Shown here: piece by piece, positions 22,637 to 34,078 of the stretch
How positions within the stretch are numbered: position 1 is the stretch's first letter
How the letters are laid out: each line of letters opens with the position of its first letter
The notes under the pieces: generated by a model
What the model was told of the DNA's origin: nothing
Database searches by the model: none
What the model saw: only the letters and a program-made list of their open reading frames with translations
Translations under genes and position numbers: made by a program
Assembly (NCBI RefSeq): GCF_014633365.1
Contig: NC_068344.1
Location: forward strand, 38,376,670 to 38,440,669
DNA: 64,000 bases
Direction: 5' to 3'
Source of the DNA: Diospyros lotus
Taxonomy: Eukaryota; Streptophyta; Magnoliopsida; Ericales; Ebenaceae

Positions 22637-23540
22637 TACATTTCATGGTTCTTAGATTAGTACAAGTGACTTTTGTACTTGCGTAGGAGAGATGGATCGA
22701 TACACTTAGAGACGGCCGAGTTTGTCCAAAAAAGCACACCGACCCATCTTTGGAACAAGCATGGAATGGATGGCCGATGATAAGAGAGATTCTCACAATC
22801 GGGACAAACTAGAAGCACACGCGGGCCCAATTTATAGGAATTAGACAAACTAATCATCCAGTTATAAAACTTATTAGCTGATCATGCGTTTACTCAAAAT
22901 GGATTTTGGGCACATATGCCCCAGTGCCTACAGTATAAATTCTTCAAAAACCAGGCAACAAAAAAATATTTATACATAAAACAAAAAGAAAAGGAGCTGA
23001 TGTTGTAATTATTGAAGGGTAGCTGTTTTTTAATGTCCGCGCATTTGAAGAAAGCACGAAGTCATCTCTGATTTTTTTGTTCCTTTATGTAAGATGTTAG
23101 GGATAGAGGAGATCCTTAATTTTCCATTCTTAAACATGTAATCATGAGCTGGTTAGAATCAGCTTGAAGGTTTTGCAACAGTTCTTAAAAAAATTAGCGA
23201 TGCTGCTTGGAGAAGACTGAAGAGGGCTAGGTCTAGCTAGCTATGAATTTAATTAGCAACCTGACAGCTGTTCCAAATCTCCTGATGTCATGGCCATATG
23301 CAAGTGCGAGGACTTACATGCATGTAACTGTTTCTGGCTTTATATTGATATACTCTTTTAGTACTCCTTTCGATTTCTTGTACAGTCTTTTTTTCATGTT
23401 GGAAAGAGTAAGTTATGCATGCAGTACACGATTATTTTTGTCATTTATTGGTGTCTATTGAGAACGTTATGCTTCCAACTTAATTATGTTGAGCTTGATT
23501 AATTAATTAATGGATTATTTGACCTTCCAAAAATTACACT
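22637..23540 (+). other. PRK 3' flank, no gene seen
   Basis: AT-rich sequence with no domain-like ORF. Probably 3' UTR followed by intergenic DNA. Confidence 0.5.
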
Positions 23541-24279
23541 TGTTGGGAAAGAACTCTCGCACACAGCCAAACAAACTTTTTGTTAGTCTGAAAATCAAAT
23601 CACAAAGAAATAACAACAAACACAAGAACAGAAAATAACAAAACTTCCCTGTGAACACCGATGGAGGTTTTAGCTATTCAAGGCTCAGATCAGAAAATCA
23701 TCACCTACAGTGAACCGTCGAGAAGCTCTCCCAATCCGAAATCCTAATAGCCCAGCTTGGTACCAGCACACAGCATAGGAGATCACACAGAGATGGTTCA
23801 CTCAGAGACCCAACAATTTTCACTCGGTTTCTCTTCTTTTTCACTGCCTCGTCCCATCGAACCCACAAAGGTTTTATAGCCATCAAGAGGTAAACCGAAA
23901 GCCAAAAAATCCGTCAAGAAGGATAAATGAACCAAGCTTTCGGAAGAGATAGGGATGGCAAGATAAGAGGAGAAGATAAGCTCGATTTTGGACGGAGTCA
24001 CAAACGGCCAAGGTAGGATTAGGTCAAAACATGGGGGAAAGAAACATTTTATACCTGGGTTGAGCAAGGGTTGGTTCGGCCGAGCTGGGCTTTAAATTGG
24101 GCCTGAGCTGCTGGGCCAAAATTGGCCCTACCTCCTCAAAGGCCCTTTGGGCTTTCTTCTCCATTTGGTGACTGTACATTTGGGTTGTATCCACACACTA
24201 TCAATCCTGGGCCTTAGCCTATGATAATGTGGCCCACCTGATCATCATGGCCTTGGGATGTTTGGTATCACAAACAACA
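23541..24279 (+). mobile_element. Solo LTR, 739 bp, TSD ACACT
   Basis: Starts TGTTGGGAAAGAACTCTCGC and ends CAAACAACAACA, with exact duplications ACACT at 23536-23540 and 24280-24284. Size and ends suit a Copia-type LTR. No coding sequence was seen. The orientation is not determined. Confidence 0.8.
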
Positions 24280-24284
24280 ACACT

Positions 24285-25354
24285 TGTCCGAAAAAACTAT
24301 ATCTAATCAGGAAAAGAAAGAAAAAAAAAAACTATATTTGGTTACTTCAAAGAGTGGGAAGCTGAAAACATATCCGCAAAAAAGAGTATTAGGAATTGGA
24401 TATCTAAAGCATGCAGGAGATGTTAAACGCTTGGCTTAATTGGAGAATGCTGATTTATCCTTCAATCTCATGAAAGAAGGTGTCAAATTTGGGGTGCACT
24501 ATCTGACTTCTCAAGCGTCAGTAAATCAACTGAGTGCTTCACAAGTTATAGACGGAGAAGAACATTCTGGGTGCAAGGGTTCTTGACATTCGATGGATGA
24601 GTAAAGAAATAAATTGAGGGCAGGCTAGCAAAAGAAATAGAGAAAGAAACAGCGAAAGAGAGTTGTCCTCTGTTAGTTGCATAATCCGAAAAATGGAAAG
24701 GTGAGGTTTCCCTTTTTACGAGGCTCAGCTTATAAACAACCAAGAGCAGTGAGAATATAGAGAAATGATGGAAAGATGATTCACCACTTAAGGACGTAAA
24801 AATGGAAGTTTTGTGAGGGAAATAAAAGTTGATGCCTCCGGTAGAAAAGAAAACTAGCTAGGAGCTTCGGATATGGCAGAATTGAATAAGCAGGTAGAGG
24901 ACGTATTACTATATATGGCTGATGAGAAAACATATAACAGTTGAGGAAAATTCAACAAGTATCTTCATCAGTTGGCCGAATACTTTGTGAGTCGGCAAAA
25001 TTGAGTGTGTCAGAGAACAGAATATAAAACTCAAGAAAAAGAGAGGTTAGTAAAGAAAGAAGAGAATAAAGAGAAGTGAAAACAAGATAGAAAGTTGGGA
25101 GTTTAGAAAGTAGGAAAGTAGAATTCCTGCAACTGAGGAATTTTTACACTCGGCACGAAGGGAGACCGGAGAATCAAGTGAGTGAGTGGGGTGTTTTGTA
25201 CTAAAATACAAAAATGAAGTAAAGTCATGCAATTGATGAGCGAGCTCTCGGCTAAGCAAACCTGTTATAAGACCAACAAAGAGAGAGTTGTTACACGTCA
25301 AGGTCTTGGCCAAGTGACAGTGAAGAACCATGAATATTAAACATGATATAAAGA
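24285..25354 (+). other. Unassigned purine-rich intergenic sequence
   Basis: About 1.07 kb rich in GAGAAAGAAA runs with phrases such as GAGCGAGCTCTCGGC that resemble LTR or UTR sequence. No boundaries, duplications or convincing ORF were found. Confidence 0.3.
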
Positions 25355-27010
25355 TACTACGGAAAAAAAAAAAAAAACAGGTTTAGAGATGGAAAAAATC
25401 TATCTCTAAACACTTCTAAATCTGTCTCTAATCATTTAGAGATGTAATCAGAGACGTATTTTCATCCCACTCTAAAAGTCTTGTGGCTAAATATTTAGTG
25501 ACATATTTTCTTGCCCGCCGATGCTAATTAGAGACGGAATTTACACCGTCTCTAATTTATTAGGATCCGCCTCTAGAATTAGAGACAGGGTTGTTGTCCA
25601 TCTCTAATTTTAGAGAGGAACAAAATTCTGTCTCTAAAATCCATCATCTTGTCAAAAAGAATAAAAAATGACCCAAGATGATCGAATTGGAATATGTTAA
25701 AACTTATTAATATATCTACAATGCCAAACTCCAACCACAACAATAATCTACAAATACACAATTACTCCAATTATATCAATTAAATAAAGTATCACAATAA
25801 ATATTCAAAATACATAACAAAAATGTATTACCAGTCATCATCGAACTCATCATCATACCCATGAGTGTTGTTTATTAGGTCATATGATGATGAATTGGAT
25901 CAGTTGGGTCAAATGGAGTGGTTGGTTGAGGGGGAAACTCTGGAGGGGGGCGGAGGAGCTGGTGAAGGATGATTTAGGGGCATTTGAGTGATCCCAAGGG
26001 TGTGCATCATCTTTTGCTGGGTGTGTATCATCTATTGTTGTGGCTGCATCTCCTTTGTCAAGGTAGAGACCCTTTAGCGCATAATGTCCATCTCATTCAG
26101 AGACACAATTGTATTGGATGAAGACGTCATATTATATTTCAAATATGTTGTCTCGAGGTTGAAAACATGTCCCTTTTTGTTTCGTCTTCTAACCACATCC
26201 AAATATATGTAATTGTTAGAAGTACTTGACAACTGACCTGAACAACTCCCCTCCACAAATACTTGTGATGAGTCATTCTTTTTCTGTCACTTATTAAACT
26301 CATACCCATATATGTGAGCATATGCATTTTCCAATACGACAAGTCCCAAAATATAGTTTGTTTTGTTCAATTGTGATCAACCTCATACCCATATGAATGT
26401 GCACCTTGAGACTCAAATATTGTAGGTATACGTCTTACCTTTTCCCACATTTCTTCGTCAATCAATCGATGAGGTAATTCAAACTTGGTACAATTTCTTT
26501 TAAATGCACTCTGGCTCTGTTTATAAGGATGGTCCATGGGCAAAAGTTGTCGATAACAATCAAAAAATAAAACTTTCCTGCCATGTTTAACTATGAATGC
26601 CTTAGACCACTCCATACAATATGGACAAGCAAGCTCCCAACAGTCATCCAATTAGACAATATCCCATAAGCAAGAAAATCATTCACAGTCCATATCAAAA
26701 TTGTCCTCATCATAAAGTTTTGTCTCAAAAACATATCATAAGTTAAAGCATTTTTATTCCACAACAATTTTAAGTTATCTATAAATAGCTACAAATACAC
26801 ATCAATCTTACTTTTGGGATTGGAAGGACCAGGAATAATTATTGTTAGAAACATTAATTCTCTTTTCATGCACATCCAAGGAAGAAGATTGTAAAGAGTA
26901 ATGATGACAAACCAACAAGAATAAGCGTTGCCAGATAATCCATATGGAAAAAAACCATGAGCCCATAATCCTAATCTCACATTTTGGGGGTCTTATTGGC
27001 CCCTTAGGGC
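25355..27010 (-). mobile_element. CACTA (En/Spm) DNA transposon relic
   Basis: The left end reads TACTACGGAAAAAA, close to the CACTACAAGAAAA ends of CACTA elements. It is followed by subterminal repeats of the type TTAGAGACGGAA and TCTCTAA (25380-25640). Transposase remains lie on the - strand at 26360-27000. The right (5') end is lost where the SIRE-like LTR begins at about 27011. Confidence 0.7.
26360..27000 (-). pseudogene. TNP2-type CACTA transposase fragment
   Basis: Read on the - strand from 27000, the sequence gives DPQNVRLGLWAHGFFPYG, YSCWFVIITLYNLLPWMCMK and GPSNPKSKIDVYL, the conserved order of plant TNP2 transposases. After a frame change, LTYDMFLRQNFMMRTILIWT and NDFLAYGILSNW lead to CPYCMEWSKAFIVKHGRK, FFDCYRQLLPMDHPYK and LIDEEMWEKVRRIP. 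Several frameshifts and stops separate these blocks, so no functional transposase is encoded. Both flanks of the family's full protein are missing, the N-terminal one at the junction with the LTR at 27011. Confidence 0.8.
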
Positions 27011-28751
27011 ATGGCTACTCAAGGGGGGAGGAGGTGAATTGAATGCTTAAAAATTTATTATTTTTCTTAACACCAATTTTAATGAATGATATTATAAAAT
27101 TATTTATCTATTTTAACAAATATATAAATATTCAATCTTTGGCTAACTTATTTATTTTGACAAAAATATTTATTTATTAATTTATTTTATTATACCTTAT
27201 GATATTGCAATCAACAAGAACATTAAAGCAATATAAATAAATGATGGACAAGGCGATATATAGTAGTTCGGTGTATTTTAAACACCTAATCCACTCTACC
27301 AAGTTTTAACCATCCTTGGGGTTCCACTAGATCCAACCGACACAAAAGTTTTCCTTTAACTTACGTTGAAAACTACAACCATACACATGTACACCTAGAT
27401 TTAACTAGATTTAGGTAACCGATACAAACAATGCAAACAGATCTAACAATTACACAAATTGTCCACACTTGGACGCAAATAAAACAATGAAAATCAATAA
27501 TATTACAAGGCGACAATAAGTAAATAAATGAATCGATCTCAACCTTGATTGGAGAGAAAAAGAAGACTGCTTGTAAATTTGTTCTCCAAATATGTCGGGG
27601 TTTGCTGGTGAATGTAAAAAGTTGATTCATGAGCCTTAGATTGATTGAATATGTTCTTGAGTGTGAATAAATGTTGTTTAATGCGTTAGGGTTGCAAAAG
27701 TGTACTCTAGACGTGCTTGAGGGGTTTTTATACCAAGTCCGGATGCTACTGTAACATTTCAATTTCTGACCGTTGGGGCAAGGGTCGACCTTTTGAAAGC
27801 TGTGGGTCGACCTTGGTTTGAAGTAAGGTCGACATTTGAAAGTTACATGATTGACCTTAGGCAACACTATTTTAATAGATTTCTAAAATTTAAAAAATAT
27901 GATCGTTGGACAACATAGGTTGACCTCTGGTAATCTTAGGGTCGACTTTTGATCTATATTTAGATAAAATAACTTTATACAATATTTATTTACTTAAAAT
28001 TAAACTTAAATCATTAAAAAATAATTTTAAACAAATATTACTATTTAATACATTTAATGTATAAAATTATAACTTGTAAAAATAATTTTAATACTGTATA
28101 CCATATTACATAATATATTTGCTATAACAAAATAATTTATAAATTAATTAAAAATACTTAGGCACTAAAATTCACGTATTTATATAAAATACTCTTTTTG
28201 TTACTCATCAAAATCAAATATAACAAGTTAGCTCATCAAGTCTTAAACAAAATCATGATAGGTTTTATAAAAATATTTTTGCACTTCTCCATCTGACAGA
28301 GATAAAATGCCAGACTCTCTTGAGTTCTCACTATGTCATCTCATGTGACTAGCTGTAGTCATTGAAGAATAAAGTCTTTATAGCCTACGCACAAGTGGGA
28401 AATACCACATCTTTTTAAGGGTTGTGTCTTTGCCTTAACCTTTTTAGTAGTTCGTTTAAAACACTTGTGCCCACAAAATTTAAAATTTCTCTCATTCTCA
28501 TCATCTTTGTAATACAACATACAACCATTAGGATAACAATTAATCTTAATACGCCTTATCCCTAATTTCTTGTGTCTATTTCATTCTTTACGTTGATTAT
28601 TTTAATTTTGGCAAATATTGATTCATACTCTCACTGTTTCATTGCACTAAAATAAATTTTCAAGTAATAATTTGTAACTCAATTTAATTTTTAAAACACC
28701 TAATTCACCCCCTTCTTAAGTGTGTGGTGACATATTTATATTACTCTAACA
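27011..28751 (+). mobile_element. SIRE-like Copia LTR (5' LTR), 1741 bp
   Basis: Begins near TGGCTACTCAAGGGGGGAGG and ends ACTCTAACA at 28751. It contains the family phrases AGTAGTTCGGTGTA and CACCTAATCCACTCTACC (27270-27300) and an ACCTAATTCACCCCCTTC tract near the end. A primer-binding site follows two bases later. The first base is less certain than the last. No coding sequence was seen. Confidence 0.65.
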
Positions 28752-28753
28752 AT

Positions 28754-28765
28754 TGATATCAAAGC
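28754..28765 (+). other. Primer-binding site (initiator tRNA-Met type)
   Basis: TGATATCAAAGC differs by two transitions from TGGTATCAGAGC, the sequence complementary to the plant initiator tRNA-Met 3' end. It lies two bases after the LTR end. An ATGGCACATC at 28812 may be the start of gag, but AT-rich repeats replace the rest. Confidence 0.7.
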
Positions 28766-28839
28766 TGGTTTCCTTGATTTTCAAGTTTAATCACCTAAGG
28801 AAGATCCTTAAATGGCACATCTTTTCAGTTCACAACATA

Positions 28840-29190
28840 TGCTTATGTATGTATTTATTTATATGTATACATGAACAAGTATATTTATGTAAATGTATGT
28901 AAATATATAGGTACATATACATATAAATTGTTTATATACATATATAATTAAGTGCAAATATAAGTATGTATGTATACGTGTATATATATACGTACTTATA
29001 TGCCCTAATGTGCATATATACTTATATGTATGCATGAAGCATACTTACATATATGTGCATATGTATATATATATATGCACGTATATTTATGTATTTTACA
29101 TTTGTATACATATATGTATATTTATATATGTATACATGTATATATAAATTTGTATATGCCTATGTCTGTACATGTATATACCTATACTTA
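28840..29190. repeat. AT-rich simple repeat (TATATGTATACA type)
   Basis: About 350 bases of TATGTATGTATT- and ATATATGTATACATG-like units with no coding content. Confidence 0.8.
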
Positions 29191-30342
29191 TATTTCGTTG
29201 TGATTCCATTAACTGAAGGGAATCACTAGTATGGCGGTACGAGAAAAAAATAATTTTTTTATCGTGTATCAGATACACACAACGAAATATAATTACACGC
29301 TATACATAATTTTGGTATTTAAGCAACATGTATATTTATTAAATGAATACATAAATAAATGCATATTTATTGTTTGATGTAAGGATGAAATACAAAAATT
29401 GTTTTAGCATTGAGACTATATCCACATCAAGATGTGGTGGTTCTAGTCAGTCCACACCTAGTATGTTGAATAGTATCGTTCCAATCAACTCTTCTCGTGC
29501 TAGACATAGAGGGTCCCTATATCACAAGTACCCACATCTCAAAATTATAGACGTGACCTTCACACGCATAATTTATGATAGTAGTAGAAATTATCAAAGG
29601 AAGTAGAGGATGAAGAAGAAAAAAAGACACAAGAGAAGAAGAAAAGAATTAATTGAAGCAACAGACCCTTTGCTTCTATTTTATTTCTCTCTCTCTCTCT
29701 CTCTCGCTCTCTTTCTCCATTCTCTCTATTATAATTTTTTAATCTTCCCACTATCTCCAATATAATTCTTTAATCTTCCCATTTATTAAACTTCCTCATG
29801 GAATTCCAATTTCAATATTCTTTCTCAATTATTACACTTCCTCCTCCAATAATTTATTCTTCCTCAATTCCAATTGCAACTTCAATTCCGTCACCCACCC
29901 TCACCAGTCTCTCCAATAATTTTGTGCCACATAACACCCCATTATTAACAGCTGGGGGGCCAAGGGTTAACTTTTGACCAACCACTTCTAGAGACATTAA
30001 GGATCGATATCAAATGCAATACTATATGTGGTATGTAACTTTCTTGCTTCACTATCTGCTAGCAATGAGATAATATCGAAACCCCTTTTGTTATTGGTTA
30101 ACCCCTTGACCTATCACCGGAACTACTCCAAATCCCAATGACGTTCCAAGAGTTCATGAATAACGCCTAACAACGGTTCAGGACAGTATAGATGACAGTG
30201 AAGTTTCACTTCAAATGAACCTATTATGGTTGACGATTACCATGTGCTATAATCATTCCATCACCTAATGTCCTAACTGAGCGAGAGCCATAGAGAGAGA
30301 AACTCATAAACTCAGTAACTAGGTGCTAGAACTCATCAATGT
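29191..30342 (+). other. Unassigned sequence with CT microsatellite
   Basis: A (CT)n run lies at about 29684-29711. A short inverted repeat (ATTTCGTTGTG near 29192 and its complement near 29282) may mark a small fold-back. No gene was supported. Confidence 0.4.
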
Positions 30343-30568
30343 TGTACTACCCCGAGAGCCCAGAGAAGTTAGTATATATCGAGGATAGTGTAAGGAAGGA
30401 AACAACACCAGCTGGATACCTTTTGGGCTGAATGTTGGCAAAGAACTCCCAAGTTAAGCGTGCTTGACCTGGGGTAATCCAGGGATGAGTGACCCCCCTG
30501 GGAAGTTCGTGTAGGCCCATCAGGATAAGTTGTTCTGGTCCTTCCTATCGCTCGAATGGGATGTTACA
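30343..30568 (+). mobile_element. Cassandra-type solo LTR with 5S rRNA-like promoter, TSD AATGT
   Basis: A 226-base unit starts TGTACTACCCCGAG and ends GGGATGTTACA, with exact duplications AATGT at 30338-30342 and 30569-30573. Its middle resembles plant 5S rRNA: box A AAGTTAAGCGTGCTT at 30451-30465, and the intermediate element and box C region GGGATGAGTGACC...CCTGGGAAGTTCGTG at 30482-30511. Small LTRs (roughly 240-350 bases) carrying a 5S-derived pol III promoter are the hallmark of Cassandra TRIM elements. The segment between box A and the intermediate element has diverged, so transcription is doubtful. Confidence 0.85.
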
Positions 30569-30573
30569 AATGT

Positions 30574-31139
30574 GACTAGGTGACAACTCAGGAAACACCT
30601 TTCCAAAATTTCAATCTACGTTGGCTAGGGACTGTTCCATCACACTAATAGTAGATTACATAGGATGTTCATCCTATCAAATACCGACAGGAGTGACGAA
30701 TCATATTTCCAAGATCTATCTCTATATACTAGCAATATGAAACCACATAGATAAACGTTTTCATCTCCCAATTAGATGATTTGGCTCATTAATAAATCTC
30801 GTATACCAATACATAAAACAACCGTGTCAGTTCAAATCTAAGGATCAACACACCATCACAACCTGATAACTTAACCATTATCCAATATGTCATGTGGTCA
30901 ATTATCAGCATCATATTCATCTGATCATTCCCTAACGACCACCCACAAGCTTACTAGTGACATCTCATGTCATATGACGTGTGACATACCACCCTCCCAT
31001 CGATATCCCCATACCAAACGAAGTTGTAACTATAACATCCCGGTATTTTGACAAAATAATAATAGGTAATTTTGAGTATTGAAAACAATTTATTGAGGAT
31101 TTATGGATCTGCCACCCCACCGATGAGCAGCTTAGACCA
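30574..31139 (+). other. Unassigned intergenic sequence
   Basis: No domain-like ORF was found. A TATAACATCCCGG at 31031 resembles an LTR start, but no partner end was found. Confidence 0.35.
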
Positions 31140-31975
31140 CATCAATCTCCCAATTCCTCTAGGGCAAGCAAACTTCACATGACATCTAAGCTATTGCATA
31201 ACCTGTTTAGATTAATCACAGCTAAAGAATAAGTGGCCATGGCCCTCCATCGCACACTTGCACAAGAAACACCTGTTAGGGAAAGCCAAATAAAGATTTA
31301 ACCGATCTAAAGTGGAAAGACGCTCCTTAATAGCTAGCCAAAGGATAAAGGCATAGGATGGGACGTCGAAAAAGTGCCAGATCAAAGAAAACCAAGGAAC
31401 CTGAGCTCTCATGCATCTCAAAACATTCATAGCAGAGCGGGTGGAGAAATAACCATTAGGCGCAGGGATCCACCAAGGGAGGTCAGGGGAAAGGATTGGA
31501 GAAAGACTAGGTGAAGCCTCCAAAATAAGCTGGGCTTCCCTCGAAAGCTCCACATGGGGCAACGACCAGCCACCTTGAGAGATAATGGAGGAAACCTAAC
31601 TGTAGAAGGGAGACTCGTCTGCCTCGGTAGGGAACGAGAGAAGAAATCCACCAACACACCGAAGGGATGCCATTGGTCATGCTAGAGAAAAACGCGATGA
31701 CCATTACCTATTTTCCATCTAAAGAGCGACCGGACAACGTCTCTAAGATTAAGGATCCTACGCCAATACCAAGGACAAGAGTAAGGAGGCGTAAGAAGTC
31801 AGAAATAAGAATCCCTAATATGATATGAGTGGATCCATCGAATCTAAAGGGATTCAGAAGAAACATGCATGAGGTGCCATATTAATTTGGCGGCAAGAGC
31901 TTGGTTCCAAGTATAGAGGGGATGCAAATAAAGCCCTCCTTGGTCTTTCGAGAAGCAGATATCAGACCAGGCAAC
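31140..31975 (-). pseudogene. L1-type LINE relic (RT C-terminus and zf-RVT)
   Basis: On the - strand from 31975: VAWSDICFSKDQGGLYLHP and WNQALAAKLIWHLMH (thumb and connection of a plant L1 RT), CPWYWRRILNLRD, FRWKIGNG, then after a frameshift the zf-RVT zinc-binding domain. Its landmarks are APNGYFSTRSAM, IWHFFDVPSYAFILWLA, RLSTLDRLNLY and the CFLCKC...HLFFSC cysteine/histidine set. Stops and at least two frame changes are present, and no 3' end or poly(A) tail is seen. The relic ends abruptly at the telomere-like block that begins at 31976. Confidence 0.85.
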
Positions 31976-32320
31976 ACCCTAAACCCAAACCTTAACACCC
32001 TAAACTCTAAACTCTATCACCCAAAACCCAAAACCCTAACCCCTAAACACCTTAACCCCCATACCCTAAACCTTGAACTTTAAACCCTAACTTCTAACTC
32101 CTAACACCCTAACCCCCATACTTTAACCCCTAAAACCCTAACCCTAACTCCTAACACCCTAACCCACATACCCTAAACCTTGAACCCTAAACTATAAGCC
32201 TTAACATCAAAACCCGAAATCCAAAACTCGAAACCCTAAACCTGAAATCCAAAACTCGAAACCCCAAATTCAAAACCTCAAATCCCAAACCCTAAATTCC
32301 AAACCCCAAACCCCTAAATC
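31976..32320 (+). repeat. Degenerate telomere-like (CCCTAAA) repeat, copy 1
   Basis: About 345 bases of AACCCTAAACC, CACCCTAACCCC and AATTCCAAACCCC variants, related to the plant telomere repeat CCCTAAA but irregular. A matching block lies at 49976-50245 and is followed by the same sequence R. Confidence 0.7.
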
Positions 32321-32430
32321 ATTTTTTTACCCTTGTCTAGTAACCCGTAGAGTGGATCAATGTTTAAAACGTGAATGACAATTCAATATAATATAATGTG
32401 TAAAATGTTTAATGGTGTATGAGTTATAGG
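32321..32430 (+). repeat. Unit R copy 1, left piece
   Basis: TACCCTTGTCTAGTAACCCG through GTGTATGAGTTATAGG matches 50255-50359. It is cut by the Copia element at 32431 and continues at 42934. Confidence 0.85.
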
Positions 32431-34078
32431 TGTTGGGATTACATAGATCTTATCATATGCACAGCGGAAATTAAAATTTAGTTTGCAGGTATCCTGTTTT
32501 TCAGAAATTATGGTTAACTAATTGGAAACAAAAATGAAAGGTTACCTCTTTTGATGAAATCCGATTTCACCGTTAGATTTCCCGCCGTTTAATCCTCCAA
32601 GTGTAGGATGCTGAGTTGGTCCACCCGAAATCACTTATATCCAAGAATTTCAAAGAGAATGAAAAGTAAGAAATTTTTCACAAAAATTTCTAACTTATCT
32701 CTTTGGATTCAATAACACTTCTTCAAAACTCTCTCAACCTTCAAGTGATTCAAGAAGACTTAAGTCAAGTAAAATGAAGAGATGGGGAGCTTATATATAC
32801 ATTAAATGGGTTGGACTTCTCAAGCCCATTCCATTTAATGTAATTGGGCCAAGCCCAAATCATTTAAGTTAACTTGAATCCAATAGTGCTATTGGGCCAA
32901 GCCTAATGTGCTAGCAAAAGGCCCAACCCAATTAATGATTAAACAATTATATTCATAATATAATTATTTAATTATTCTTATTTATCTTATAAATAAATGC
33001 ACTATTATTAATAATTATAAAATTACTAATTTATCTATTTACTCCTTGAAAGTGATTTCTTTTTGGGTGGGACTTTCTGGGTTCACAAATAAATTGGAAA
33101 CAAGAATAATTAACAATTAATTCTTGTAAATCATGAGTGATATCTAGCAATATGTCATGATTACCCAATTTATTGTGAAGCGGGTATTGCGAAGCTTTTA
33201 CTACGTTATCATGCAATACGGTCCCTCTATCATCCTATATCCCGACAAGATATGAGATCATGGTCAGTAGGTCGAATCTCTTAATCTCGTTATATGACCA
33301 AATCCAAAATCAATCTTGACTAATTATGACACAACCCCTATGGAACAAATTCCACCGTCATATTACCTCGGCCAAGGATTTATCGTCAAGTGATTATTGG
33401 ATCGCATAAGATATCTTCCTCATAAATCTCGAGGTGATAGATTCCATGTCTGATGCACACATACCTCATGTATCACTGAATCAGGCACATAGATACGTAT
33501 GATTATCCTTGATTAGAACAACCACATAATATCGCTGATATCCTAATCCACCAATACACAAATATCCATGTCATCTCAGGTCTAAGGACTAATTGCAAAA
33601 ATCGCAGCTAACATTAAATCATTGACCCGTGAGAAATAACCCATGTGATTTAATGTTAACAATCTCGTTCAGTGAACTCGTTCTTGTAACGAGCACCCAC
33701 TCATCTTCTTTCTATATCTCATATAGAATGGCACGAGACTTACCAACCTTATCTTTCATATCTCATACTGAATAAGGAAGAAGACGATGTGCTGGCCTTT
33801 ACGAGTTGCTATTATCTAGATTAGGAATTCTCCGGCCAGGAATATGTTTATAGTATAACGAACTGTGGATTATCCATAACTCGTATTCTTAACACTTAAG
33901 AATGGTATCCACTCCTTATTATACTAATGGATGCATGTTTTATAATTTAAACCATATTGCAATTTAAATAAAACATAAACTTTCCATTTAAATAATATTT
34001 AAAGAATTACAAGATCGAGTCCCTTTATGTCACTAGAATTGGTCTTTAGGTCTCATATTTGACAATCTCCCACTAGCA

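Noticed and set aside
24285..25354. Possible LTR or gene in a purine-rich stretch
   Set aside because: No TG...CA ends with duplication and no domain-like reading frame were found.
30440..30517. A genuine 5S rRNA gene
   Set aside because: Only part of the 5S sequence is present, with changes, and it sits inside a TSD-flanked LTR.
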